Assembly: GCA_030655075.1 (NCBI GenBank)
Contig: JAURWE010000046.1
Coordinates: forward strand, 124,001 to 188,000
Direction of reading: 5' to 3'
Source: Pararhizobium sp.
GTDB taxonomy: Bacteria; Pseudomonadota; Alphaproteobacteria; Rhizobiales; Rhizobiaceae
Length of the DNA: 64,000 nucleotides
In this document: piece after piece, positions 26,124 to 34,676 of the stretch
Layout of the letters: each line of letters opens with the position of its first letter
Numbering within the stretch: the stretch's first letter is position 1
Position numbers and translations under genes: made by a program
The notes under the pieces: generated by a model
What the model was told of the DNA's origin: nothing
Databases searched by the model: none
Seen by the model: the letters and a program-made list of their open reading frames with translations, nothing else

Positions 26124-29100
26124 ATGACCGACACGGCTGACAAACTCGACTATTCAAAAACCCTCTACCTGCCCGAAACCGAATTCCCCATGCGCGCCGG
26201 CCTGCCGCAGAAGGAGCCGGAAATGGCGGCGAAGTGGAAGGCGATGGACCTCTACAAAAAGCTGCGCGCCTCGGCCGCCGGCCGCGAAAAATTCGTGCTG
26301 CACGACGGCCCGCCCTACGCCAACGGCAACATCCACATCGGCCATGCGCTGAACAAGGTGCTGAAGGACGTCATCACCCGCTCGTTCCAGATGCGCGGTT
26401 TTGACTCCAACTACGTGCCCGGCTGGGATTGCCACGGCCTGCCGATCGAGTGGAAGATCGAGGAAAAATACCGCGAAAAGGGCAAGGACAAGAACGAGGT
26501 TCCGGTCAACGAATTCCGCAAGGAATGCCGCGATTTCGCGCAAGGCTGGATCGACATCCAGTCGGAAGAATTCCGCCGTCTCGGCATCGAGGGCGATTTC
26601 GAGCGCCCCTACACGACCATGAACTTTCATTCCGAAGCCCGCATCGCCGGCGAACTGCTGAAGATCGCACTCTCCGGCCAGCTCTATCGCGGATCGAAGC
26701 CGATCATGTGGTCGGTCGTCGAACGCACCGCGCTGGCCGAAGCCGAAGTGGAATATCAGGAGGTCGAAAGCGACACGATCTGGGTGAAGTTCCCGGTGGT
26801 GGGACTTGATACCTCTAAACATAGCTTTGCGGCGGGTGTTGCAAATGTCCAGAACTTGGACCGTGCTCAGGGCGACACTGTAGTTGCAGCGGCGGATCTG
26901 CCGTTCGTTCAGGATCTGCTAAGCGCCTTCGTCGTCATCTGGACTACGACCCCTTGGACGATCCCGGGCAACCGCGCAATCTCTTATTCGTCGCGCATCG
27001 AATATGGCCTTTACGAGGTCACAGAAGCGGTCAATGATTTCGGCCCGCAACCGGGTGAGAAGCTGATCTTTGCCAAGCGTCTCGCCGAAGATTGCGCCAC
27101 CAAGGCCAAGGTCACCTTCAAGCTGGTTCGCGATGTCACCGCCGCTGAACTCGCCTCAATCACCTGCGCCCACCCGCTGGCCCATCTGGGCTACGACTTC
27201 CCAGTTCCCATGCTCGACGGCGACCATGTCACCGACGATGCCGGTACCGGTTTCGTGCACACGGCGCCGTCACACGGCCGCGAAGACTTTGAAGCCTGGA
27301 TGGCCAATGCCCGCGCACTGGCCGATCGCGGCATTGACACGAAGATCCCGTTCCCGGTCGATGATGCCGGTTTTTACACCGAGGATGCGCCGGGCTTCGG
27401 CCCCTCTGCCGAAGGGGGCGCCGCTCGCGTGCTCGACGACAACGGCAAGAACGGCGACGCCAACAAGCGCGTCATGGATGCGCTGATCGCCGCCGGCAAT
27501 CTCTTTGCCCGTGGCCGCATCAAGCATGAATACCCGCATTCCTGGCGCTCCAAGAAGCCGGTCATCTTCCGCAACACGCCGCAATGGTTCGTCTACATGG
27601 ACAAGGAACTCGGCGACGGCACGACGCTGCGCTCGCGCGCTCTGTCGGCGATCGACGAGACCCGCTTTGTCCCGGCCGGCGGCCAGAACCGCCTGCGCGC
27701 CATGATCGAGCAGCGCCCCGACTGGGTGCTGTCCCGCCAGCGCGCCTGGGGCGTGCCGATCTGCGTCTTTGCCGATGTCGAGGGCAATGTGCTGAAGGAC
27801 CCCGAGGTCAATGCCCGCATCCTCGAAGCCTTCGAGAACGAAGGCGCCGATGCCTGGTTCGCCGCTGGCGCCAAGGAGCGGTTCCTCGGCAATGCCCATG
27901 ATGGCGAAAAGTGGCTGATGGTGTCAGACATCCTCGATGTCTGGTTCGATTCAGGCTGCACCCACACCTTTACCCTCGAAGACCGCCCGGACCTGAAATG
28001 GCCGGCCGACGTCTATCTGGAAGGCTCCGACCAGCATCGCGGCTGGTTCCACTCGTCGCTGCTGGAAAGCTGCGCCACCCGTGGCCGCGCGCCCTACGAC
28101 GCCGTCGTCACCCATGGTTTCATCATGGATGAGAAGGGCGAGAAAATGTCGAAGTCGAAGGGCAATGTCACCGCCCCGCAGACGGTCATGAACGATGCCG
28201 GCGCCGATATCCTGCGCCTCTGGGTCATGTCGTCGGATTATGCCGAAGACCTGCGTGTCGGCAAGACGATCATCCAGACCAACATCGACGCCTACCGCAA
28301 GATCCGCAACACCATCCGCTGGATGCTCGGCACGCTCGCCCACGACACCGGCGAGGAGATGTCCTACGCGGACCTGCCGGAACTCGAAAAGCTGATGCTG
28401 CACCGTCTGTTCGAACTCGACCAGCTGGTCCGCAAGGCCTATGACGAATTCGACTTCAAGCGCATCACCCGCGCCTTGACCGATTTTGCCAATGTCGAGC
28501 TGTCGGCCTTCTACTTCGACATCCGCAAGGACACGCTCTATTGCGACGCGCCGTCGAGCCCGAAGCGCCGCGCTGCCCTGTTCGTCATCCGCAAGCTGTT
28601 CGACAGCCTTGTTCTGTGGTTCGCGCCGATGATGCCGTTCACCACGGAAGAGGCCTGGCTGTCGCGCGATCCCTCTGCCGTGTCGGTGCATCTCGAACAG
28701 TTCCCGGAGATACCGGTCCGCTGGTCGAACGAGGCGCTGGCCGAGAAGTGGAAAAAGGTTCGCACCGTCCGCCGTACCGTCACCGGCGCGCTGGAAGTCG
28801 AACGCAAGGACAAGCGCATCGGCTCGTCGCTGGAAGCAGCGCCTGTCGTCCATGTCGCCGATCCGGAGCTTCTGACAGCGCTCGAAGGTCTGGACTTTGC
28901 CGAAATTTGCATCACCTCCAATATCTCTGTCGCGGGTGGTGAAGGCCCGGCCGAGGCATTCCGCCTCGACGACGGCACGAAAGTGTCGGTGGAGCCGAAG
29001 CTGGCCGAAGGCACCAAATGTGCCCGCTCCTGGCGGGTGACAATGGATGTCGGTTCGGACCCGGCCTTCCCCGATGTTTCCGCCCGCGATGCCGCAGCCC

Positions 29101-29129
29101 TGCGTGAACTCGGCTTTCACAACAGCTGA
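26124..29129 (+). CDS. ileS: Isoleucyl-tRNA synthetase
   Basis: A 1001-residue class I synthetase. HIGH-type motif NIHIGHALNKV near 72 and KMSKSKGN near 675 frame the catalytic core; the CP1 editing domain lies between them (SVVERTALAEAEVEYQ, TTTPWTIPGNRA). A stretch near residues 230-270 (26805-26940) between KFPVVG and VVIWTTTPWT looks inserted and uses less biased codons than its flanks; I expect about 960-970 residues for rhizobial IleRS. Enzymatic motifs are intact. Confidence 0.95.
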   Translation: MTDTADKLDYSKTLYLPETEFPMRAGLPQKEPEMAAKWKAMDLYKKLRASAAGREKFVLHDGPPYANGNIHIGHALNKVLKDVITRSFQMRGFDSNYVPGWDCHGLPIEWKIEEKYREKGKDKNEVPVNEFRKECRDFAQGWIDIQSEEFRRLGIEGDFERPYTTMNFHSEARIAGELLKIALSGQLYRGSKPIMWSVVERTALAEAEVEYQEVESDTIWVKFPVVGLDTSKHSFAAGVANVQNLDRAQGDTVVAAADLPFVQDLLSAFVVIWTTTPWTIPGNRAISYSSRIEYGLYEVTEAVNDFGPQPGEKLIFAKRLAEDCATKAKVTFKLVRDVTAAELASITCAHPLAHLGYDFPVPMLDGDHVTDDAGTGFVHTAPSHGREDFEAWMANARALADRGIDTKIPFPVDDAGFYTEDAPGFGPSAEGGAARVLDDNGKNGDANKRVMDALIAAGNLFARGRIKHEYPHSWRSKKPVIFRNTPQWFVYMDKELGDGTTLRSRALSAIDETRFVPAGGQNRLRAMIEQRPDWVLSRQRAWGVPICVFADVEGNVLKDPEVNARILEAFENEGADAWFAAGAKERFLGNAHDGEKWLMVSDILDVWFDSGCTHTFTLEDRPDLKWPADVYLEGSDQHRGWFHSSLLESCATRGRAPYDAVVTHGFIMDEKGEKMSKSKGNVTAPQTVMNDAGADILRLWVMSSDYAEDLRVGKTIIQTNIDAYRKIRNTIRWMLGTLAHDTGEEMSYADLPELEKLMLHRLFELDQLVRKAYDEFDFKRITRALTDFANVELSAFYFDIRKDTLYCDAPSSPKRRAALFVIRKLFDSLVLWFAPMMPFTTEEAWLSRDPSAVSVHLEQFPEIPVRWSNEALAEKWKKVRTVRRTVTGALEVERKDKRIGSSLEAAPVVHVADPELLTALEGLDFAEICITSNISVAGGEGPAEAFRLDDGTKVSVEPKLAEGTKCARSWRVTMDVGSDPAFPDVSARDAAALRELGFHNS

Positions 29130-29250
29130 TACAGACCGGATGAATTGCGCTTTTGCATTTCATCCGGTAAAGCTGCCTGAAAATGGGCTGATTTATCCTG
29201 CAAGGGACGCCATGCCGGGCCGGCAGGCGGACACGGCTGGAAGGGTTTTC

Positions 29251-29868
29251 ATGACGATGACGCGAAAGTTTCGAGTTTGCGCTGGTATTGCGGGTCTTCT
29301 GGCGTCGAGCGTGACGCTCAGCGCCTGCGTCGGCCCGACCTATGGCACGGACAAGACGGCCGGCGAACAGCTCGTCGACGACCTCGGCAGCGTCGCCTCG
29401 ATCGGCTCCAATCAGACCGGCCCGAAGGTGAAGTATCAGCCGCGCGCCGGACTGGTTCTGCCGGCCGACGAGCAGGCGCTGGTTCAGCCGCAGCAGTCCC
29501 TTGCCAGCAAGGACAATCCGAACTGGGTCGAATCGCCTGAGGACACACGCTCGCGCCTGCGTGAAGAGGCGACCGAAAAGGCCGCCAGCACGACCTACCG
29601 CTCGCCGCTTGCCTCGCAGCGCGCTGACGGTATCGACAACACCGAGATGGGCCAGAAAAAGCAGACGGAAAAATACCGCGAAGCGCGCCGTCTCCAGCAG
29701 GGTCTCTATTCGGATCGCCGCCGTTCGCTGACCGATCCGCCGCTCGAATACCGCAAGATGCCGGAAGAGCTGCAGGCCGACCTCGGCGAACCGGAAAAGG
29801 TCAAGGAACGCCGCCGCAAGAAGGAAGCGGAAATCGCCAACACCGGCAAGAAGTGGTGGCAGTTCTGA
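29251..29868 (+). CDS. Predicted lipoprotein
   Basis: 205 residues with a lipoprotein signal: basic start, hydrophobic stretch, and lipobox LSAC at residues 23-26 (lipidation at C26). The mature part is hydrophilic and highly charged, with a Lys/Arg/Glu-rich C-terminal third (about 145-205) that may form a long helix. I do not recognise the family. A GGAAGG site precedes the ATG; an in-frame extension to 29047 that overlaps ileS is rejected. It is probably anchored in the inner leaflet of the outer membrane. Confidence 0.8.
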   Translation: MTMTRKFRVCAGIAGLLASSVTLSACVGPTYGTDKTAGEQLVDDLGSVASIGSNQTGPKVKYQPRAGLVLPADEQALVQPQQSLASKDNPNWVESPEDTRSRLREEATEKAASTTYRSPLASQRADGIDNTEMGQKKQTEKYREARRLQQGLYSDRRRSLTDPPLEYRKMPEELQADLGEPEKVKERRRKKEAEIANTGKKWWQF

Positions 29869-29874
29869 GCTGCC

Positions 29875-30354
29875 ATGCCGCTTGATATAAGACCTGCCAC
29901 GTCGGATGACGTGGCCATCATCCTGCGTTTCATCACCGATCTGGCTGTTTACGAAAAAGCCGCCGACGAGGTGAAGGCAACCGTCGAAAGCGTGAAGACA
30001 TCGCTGTTCGGCCCTTCCTCGGTTTCCCACGCCGTCATTTGCGAACAGGATGGCGTACCGATCGGTTTTGCCGTCTGGTTCTACAGCTATTCGACGTGGC
30101 TCGCCCGCAACGGGCTTTATCTCGAAGATCTCTATGTCAGCCCGGAACATCGCGGCGCCGGTGCCGGCCGGGCGATGCTGCGCCATCTCGCCCGCATCGC
30201 TGTTGAGAAAGGCTGCGGCCGGTTCGAATGGAGCGTCCTTGACTGGAACGAACCGGCCATCCGCGCCTATGACGCCATCGGCGCCGAGCCCCAGGCGGAA
30301 TGGATCCGTTACCGGCTTGCAGGACAGGCGCTCGACGACTTTGCAGCTGGATAA
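29875..30354 (+). CDS. GNAT family N-acetyltransferase
   Basis: A 159-residue acetyl-CoA-dependent transferase. Motif A with the acetyl-CoA loop (LYVSPEHRGAGAGRAMLRHL, near 84-103) and motif B (WSVLDWNEPAIRAYDAIGA, near 122-140) are clear. The overall layout resembles the spermidine/diamine and thialysine acetyltransferases, so an amine substrate is plausible but unproved. It starts 6 bases after the lipoprotein stop and converges on tadA with a 2-bp gap. Confidence 0.88.
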   Translation: MPLDIRPATSDDVAIILRFITDLAVYEKAADEVKATVESVKTSLFGPSSVSHAVICEQDGVPIGFAVWFYSYSTWLARNGLYLEDLYVSPEHRGAGAGRAMLRHLARIAVEKGCGRFEWSVLDWNEPAIRAYDAIGAEPQAEWIRYRLAGQALDDFAAG

Positions 30355-30356
30355 AT

Positions 30357-30806
30357 TCAGCGCCTGCCCGAAAAGAAGTCTTTCAGTATAATGCCAGCCT
30401 CCGTCCCCGAAATGCCGGCATAGACATCCGGCGCGTGGTGACAGGTCGGCTGGCTGAAGAAGCGCACGCCATTGTCGACACCGCCACCCTTGGGGTCTTC
30501 CGCGCCGTAGTAAAGCCGGCGGATGCGCGCGAACGAGATCGCGGCGGCGCACATGGTGCAGGGCTCGAGCGTCACATAGAGATCGGCGCCGGTGAGGCGC
30601 TCCTGCCCGAGGGCAGCGGATGCGGCGCGGATGGCGACGATTTCGGCATGCGTCGTCACATCGTTGGTCTCGCGGGTGCGGTTGCCCGCCTGTGCCACGA
30701 CCTCGCCATTCAGAACAATGACGGCGCCGACGGGAACTTCGCCACGTTTTCCGGCCAGAATCGCCTCTTGAAGGGCCAGATTCATGAACCGATTCGTCTC
30801 CGCCAT
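30357..30806 (-). CDS. tadA: tRNA-specific adenosine deaminase
   Basis: A 149-residue zinc deaminase that converts A34 to inosine in tRNA-Arg(ACG). The zinc and catalytic motif are complete: H53-A-E55 and P-C83-x2-C86. The ATG at 30806 is preceded by GAGGA; the open frame upstream to 31280 is antisense to the pseudouridine synthase and is rejected. It is divergent from that RNA-modification gene. Confidence 0.94.
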   Translation of the reverse strand: MAETNRFMNLALQEAILAGKRGEVPVGAVIVLNGEVVAQAGNRTRETNDVTTHAEIVAIRAASAALGQERLTGADLYVTLEPCTMCAAAISFARIRRLYYGAEDPKGGGVDNGVRFFSQPTCHHAPDVYAGISGTEAGIILKDFFSGRR

Positions 30807-30870
30807 CACAATTCCTCTTAACCCGCGCTCCACGACCTGATAGGACAGCCGCAAAAGGCAGGCAACACAA

Positions 30871-32919
30871 ATGACATCCAGCGACAAGCCGTATCGACCA
30901 GGCGCAAAGCCGTCCGGCCGTGACAAGAAGCCGTATACCGGCGCCCGCAGCACCGAAAGCGGCAAATCCGACGGCGGCAAGGCCCAATTCGACAAGCCGC
31001 GCGGCGCTGCAAAATCCGCTGGCGGCGAAAAGCCCCGCTCGCGGCCGCAGGCGGAGCGTGAGCCAGCGGTGACCGCATCCCAGCCGTCCGAAATGGTGCC
31101 CGAGCGCATCTCCAAGATCCTGGCCCGCGTTGGCGTCGCCTCGCGCCGCGACATCGAGCGGATGATCATGGAAGGCCGCGTCAGCGTCAACGGCAAGGTG
31201 CTGGACACGCCGGTTCTGAATGCCACGCTGGCCGACAAGATCGAAGTCGATGGCCAGCCGATCCGCGGCATCGAGCGCACGCGCCTCTGGCTCTATCACA
31301 AGCCCGCCGGTCTGGTGACCACCAACTCTGATCCGGAAGGCCGCACGACCGTGTTCGAACGCCTGCCGGACGAACTGCCGCGTGTGCTCTCCATCGGCCG
31401 CCTCGACATCAACACCGAAGGCCTGCTGCTGCTGACCAATGATGGCGGGCTGTCCCGTGTGCTCGAACTGCCGGCCACCGGCTGGCTGCGCCGCTACCGC
31501 GTCCGTGCCCACGGCAAGGTCGAACAGGCCGATCTCGACAAGCTGAAGGACGGCATCGCCGTCGACGGCGTGCTGTACGGATCGATCGAGGCGACGCTGG
31601 ACAAGGTGCAGGGCGCCAATGTCTGGATCACCATGGGTCTGCGCGAAGGCAAGAACCGCGAAATCAAGAACGTCATGGCGGCCCTCGGCCTCGACGTGAA
31701 CCGCCTCATCCGCATATCCTACGGCCCCTTCCAGCTCGGCGATCTGCCCGAAGGCGAGGTGCAGGAAATTCGCGGCCGGACACTGCGCGACCAGCTCGGC
31801 CCGCGTCTGATCGAAGAGGCCAAGGCCAATTTCGACGCGCCGCTGTTTGATGCCGCGCAGGCGGAAGAAGAAAAACCGGCGGCCCGCACCGAATGGGCTG
31901 CCAAGGGCGACCGCCAGGAACGCGGCAGTTTCCGCGAAAAGCCGGAAGACCGCCGCGAACGCGCGCTCGGCCGCCTCGACACCAAGGATGGCCGCAAGAG
32001 CGACCGCTTCGAAAAGCCCAAGCGCGACGGCGCTCGTGATGGCGGACGCGATGCCCCGCGCGAAGGCGGGTTCAGTGACAAGCCGCAGCGCCAGCCGTTG
32101 CAGCGCGCCCGCACCACCAATGTCTGGATGGCCCCCGGTGCCCGCCCGGTCGCAGAAAAGCGCCCGAAGGTCGAGGGTGTCGAGGACACGCGCGAAAAGC
32201 CGCTGCGCCGCGAGCGGCCGGATGGCGCGCCGAAGACCAAGCGCTACGGCAAGACCAAGGATGGGCTGCCGGTCAAGTCTTCGAAGAAATTCGACCCGGA
32301 CCGCAAGGGCGGAAAGTCCTTCGACCGGCCCGATCCGGGCCCGCGCGTCGTGGTCAACCGGGCCGATGACGACAAGGAATGGATACGCTCCAGCGAGATC
32401 GTCCGCGATGAAGGCCGTGGCGGCCGGGATGGCGGACGTGATGGTGGTGGCGGCCGCGACGGCGGTTTCGGCGCCAAGCGCTCCTTCGGTGGCGAAGATC
32501 GTGGACCGCGCAGTTTTGGCGACCGCCCGGACCGCGCCTCGGGTGATCGCCCGGCTCGTGCGCCGCGTGGCGACCGGCCGGATGGCGATCGTCCTCCCCG
32601 CCGCGACGGCGACCGCCCATTTGGTGACCGTCCGCCGCGCCGCGAGGGTGACAGGCCCTTCGGTGATAAGCCCCGTGGCAAGTCTTTCGGCGACAAGCCG
32701 GGTGGCCGTCCGGGTGGAAAACCGTTCGGCGCGAAATCGTCCGGCCCGCGTGCCGGTGGCGACAAGGCTTTCGGCGACAAGCCGGCGGGCGACCGTCCGC
32801 GCGGCGGCAAGCCAACCGGTGACCGCCCTTCTGGCGACCGGCCGGGCGGTGGACGTCCGGGTGGTCCGGGCAAGGGTCCAAACAAGGGAAGCCCGCGCGG
32901 TGCGGATCGTCGGCGGTGA
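30871..32919 (+). CDS. RluB/RsuA-type pseudouridine synthase with very long Arg/Gly/Asp-rich tail
   Basis: 682 residues. A charged N-terminal extension (1-75), an S4 RNA-binding domain (about 76-135), and the RsuA/RluB/E/F catalytic domain (about 136-320) with catalytic D179 in GRLDINTEGLLLL. Such enzymes make pseudouridine in rRNA, here most like RluB (23S). About 350 residues of low-complexity tail follow, rich in GDRPxR, DRPFGDKP and RDGG units, presumably disordered and RNA-binding. The tail is long even for rhizobial members. The gene overlaps rsmD by 20 bases. Confidence 0.9.
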   Translation: MTSSDKPYRPGAKPSGRDKKPYTGARSTESGKSDGGKAQFDKPRGAAKSAGGEKPRSRPQAEREPAVTASQPSEMVPERISKILARVGVASRRDIERMIMEGRVSVNGKVLDTPVLNATLADKIEVDGQPIRGIERTRLWLYHKPAGLVTTNSDPEGRTTVFERLPDELPRVLSIGRLDINTEGLLLLTNDGGLSRVLELPATGWLRRYRVRAHGKVEQADLDKLKDGIAVDGVLYGSIEATLDKVQGANVWITMGLREGKNREIKNVMAALGLDVNRLIRISYGPFQLGDLPEGEVQEIRGRTLRDQLGPRLIEEAKANFDAPLFDAAQAEEEKPAARTEWAAKGDRQERGSFREKPEDRRERALGRLDTKDGRKSDRFEKPKRDGARDGGRDAPREGGFSDKPQRQPLQRARTTNVWMAPGARPVAEKRPKVEGVEDTREKPLRRERPDGAPKTKRYGKTKDGLPVKSSKKFDPDRKGGKSFDRPDPGPRVVVNRADDDKEWIRSSEIVRDEGRGGRDGGRDGGGGRDGGFGAKRSFGGEDRGPRSFGDRPDRASGDRPARAPRGDRPDGDRPPRRDGDRPFGDRPPRREGDRPFGDKPRGKSFGDKPGGRPGGKPFGAKSSGPRAGGDKAFGDKPAGDRPRGGKPTGDRPSGDRPGGGRPGGPGKGPNKGSPRGADRRR

Positions 32920-33460
32920 GTTTCGCGGACGTTCGCTGGCGACGCCACGCACGAACGATATCCGCCCGACGACGGACCGGACACGCGAAAGCCTGTTCAA
33001 CATTCTGAGCCACGCCTATCCGGACGCGCTGGATGGCGGCCGTGTGCTCGATCTCTTTGCCGGCACCGGCGCGGTCGGTCTTGAGGCCATGTCGCGCGGC
33101 TGCACGCAGGGCATGTTCGTCGAGATCAGCACCGAGGGCAGGGGCCTTCTCCACACCAACATCGAAGCGTTCGGCCTGCAGGGCCGGGCCAAGATCCTGC
33201 GCCGCGACGCCACCGATCTCGGTCGTCCGGGTACCATCGATCCCTTCGGCTTCGTTTTCGCCGACCCGCCCTATGGCCACGGTCTGGGCGAAAAGGCACT
33301 CGCCAAAGCTGCAGCCCATGGCTGGCTGGTTCCGGGCGCTCTTGCGGTGCTGGAGGAACGCGCCGATATAGAACCTGTGCTCGGTGCGGAATTCCAGCTG
33401 CGCGACGTCAGGACGTTCGGCGAAACGCGCATGCATTTCTATCGATACGCAAACGCCTGA
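32900..33460 (+). CDS. rsmD: 16S rRNA (guanine(966)-N(2))-methyltransferase
   Basis: A 186-residue SAM-dependent enzyme that methylates G966 of 16S rRNA. It shows MRIVGGEFRGRSL at the start, DLFAGTGAVGLEAMSRG (SAM site, near 47-63) and FADPPYG (catalytic DPPY, near 119). The start is a GTG at 32900, preceded by AAGGGAAG, inside the last codons of the pseudouridine synthase; the much longer frame to 31847 exists only because the low-complexity tail is open in two frames. Both genes act on rRNA. Confidence 0.93.
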   Translation: MRIVGGEFRGRSLATPRTNDIRPTTDRTRESLFNILSHAYPDALDGGRVLDLFAGTGAVGLEAMSRGCTQGMFVEISTEGRGLLHTNIEAFGLQGRAKILRRDATDLGRPGTIDPFGFVFADPPYGHGLGEKALAKAAAHGWLVPGALAVLEERADIEPVLGAEFQLRDVRTFGETRMHFYRYANA

Positions 33461-33479
33461 TCCGGCAGGAACGACGCCA

Positions 33480-34400
33480 ATGGTTTCAGCATCTGCTTCC
33501 TCGTCCACGACCCCGACGGTGGCGCTGGCTCTCGGCAGTGGCGGCGCGCGCGGTTTGGCGCACATCCACGTCATCGAGGCGCTGGACGAGCTCGGCATCC
33601 GCCCCAACCTTATTTCGGGCGCGTCCATCGGCAGCCTGATGGGCGCGGCGATGGCGGCCGGCATGCGCGGCGCAGAGATCCGCGAACACACGCTGGCGAC
33701 CGTCGGCCGGCGCCGCGAAGTGATGAGCCGTCTATGGAGCCTGCGCCCGACCTCTTTTGCCGGCGCCGTCACGGGTGGTTTCCGCGTCGGCCAGTTCAAT
33801 CTGGAGCGCGTCCTGAAGGCATTCCTGCCCGGCGTCATTCCGGATGAATTTTCAGCGCTCGCCATTCCGCTGAAAGTGATCGTCACCGATTATTACGGCC
33901 AGAGCGAAGTCGTCGTCGAGACCGGCCCCCTGTTTGAGGCGCTGGCCGCCTCGGCCGCCATTCCCGCCGTCTTCATGCCTGTTCGTATCGGCGGCCGCAT
34001 CATGATTGATGGCGGCTTTTACAATCCCGTGCCGTTCGATCATCTCATCGGCAAAGCCGATATCACCATCGGCGTCGATGTCGTTGGCGGGCCGGATGGC
34101 GACGGCGAAACCATGCCTACCCGCATCGACAGCCTGTTCGGTGCAAGCCAGCTGATGATGCAGTCGATCATCGCCATGAAGCTGAAGGCCGGTGCGCCCG
34201 ATATTCTGCTGCGCCCGGAGGTCGGCCGCTATAAGGTTCTCGATTTCCTGAAGGCCCAGGAAATTCTCGATGCCACAGCGCCGATCAAGGATCAGTTGAA
34301 GACCGCGCTCGATGCGGAGTTCGAGCGGCGCGCGAGGGCTGAAGGGTCCGCCGCACAGACAAGGAACGAGCATCATGATCAGATATCCCGCCCTTCTTGA
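33480..34400 (+). CDS. Patatin-like phospholipase, RssA type
   Basis: A 306-residue bacterial patatin. The oxyanion-hole glycine loop GSGGARGLAH (near 19-28), nucleophile elbow GASIGS (near 46) and the Asp of the dyad in MIDGGFYNP (near 177) are present. These enzymes hydrolyse acyl esters of lipids and are usually cytosolic or membrane-associated; the substrate is unknown. The ATG at 33480, with AGGA upstream, is chosen. Its 3' end overlaps the start of a decayed hicB gene. Confidence 0.9.
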   Translation: MVSASASSSTTPTVALALGSGGARGLAHIHVIEALDELGIRPNLISGASIGSLMGAAMAAGMRGAEIREHTLATVGRRREVMSRLWSLRPTSFAGAVTGGFRVGQFNLERVLKAFLPGVIPDEFSALAIPLKVIVTDYYGQSEVVVETGPLFEALAASAAIPAVFMPVRIGGRIMIDGGFYNPVPFDHLIGKADITIGVDVVGGPDGDGETMPTRIDSLFGASQLMMQSIIAMKLKAGAPDILLRPEVGRYKVLDFLKAQEILDATAPIKDQLKTALDAEFERRARAEGSAAQTRNEHHDQISRPS

Positions 34401-34658
34401 TGGCGGGGCCGGTGCCTACGGGGTTGTCTTTCCGACATCGACGGCATTGTCGCCATGGGTTCGACCATCCACGAAGCCATAGCGAATGCACAGGAATCGT
34501 AGCGCGATTATGTGCTGGAGGCCGAGCGCGATGGCGTCGCATTGGTGGTGCCGTCAGTGGCGGAGAGACTGTATGTGCCGCCGGGTTCCATGCTGTTTAT
34601 CGTGCCGCTGATCCGTGAAACCTGCGTGCCAACAGGATGCTGGATGCAGACGTGCTGA
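34375..34658 (+). pseudogene. Degraded HicB-type antitoxin
   Basis: From the ATG at 34375 (AAGGA upstream) the frame reads MIRYPALLDGGAGAYGVVFP, the start of a HicB antitoxin. After 34434 a one-base deletion shifts the frame; the continuation reads DIDGIVAMGSTIHEAIANAQ, then a TAG at 34500-34502, then RDYVLEAERDGVALVVPS and PPGSMLFIVPLIRETC. With one frameshift and one nonsense codon the gene cannot make a full protein. No HicA toxin is next to it. It overlaps the patatin 3' end by 26 bases. Confidence 0.8.
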
Positions 34659-34676
34659 GCGAGGGCCAGAGCGATA

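Noticed and set aside
31847..32899. 5' extension of rsmD through the pseudouridine synthase tail
   Set aside because: The extension is low-complexity sequence in a second frame. The GTG at 32900 has a ribosome site and gives the standard RsmD N-terminus.
28912..33003. Long minus-strand open frame of about 1360 codons
   Set aside because: It runs antisense to ileS, the lipoprotein, the GNAT gene, the pseudouridine synthase and the start of rsmD, contains the antisense strand of the low-complexity tail, and has no ribosome site or recognisable domain. It is open because of high GC.
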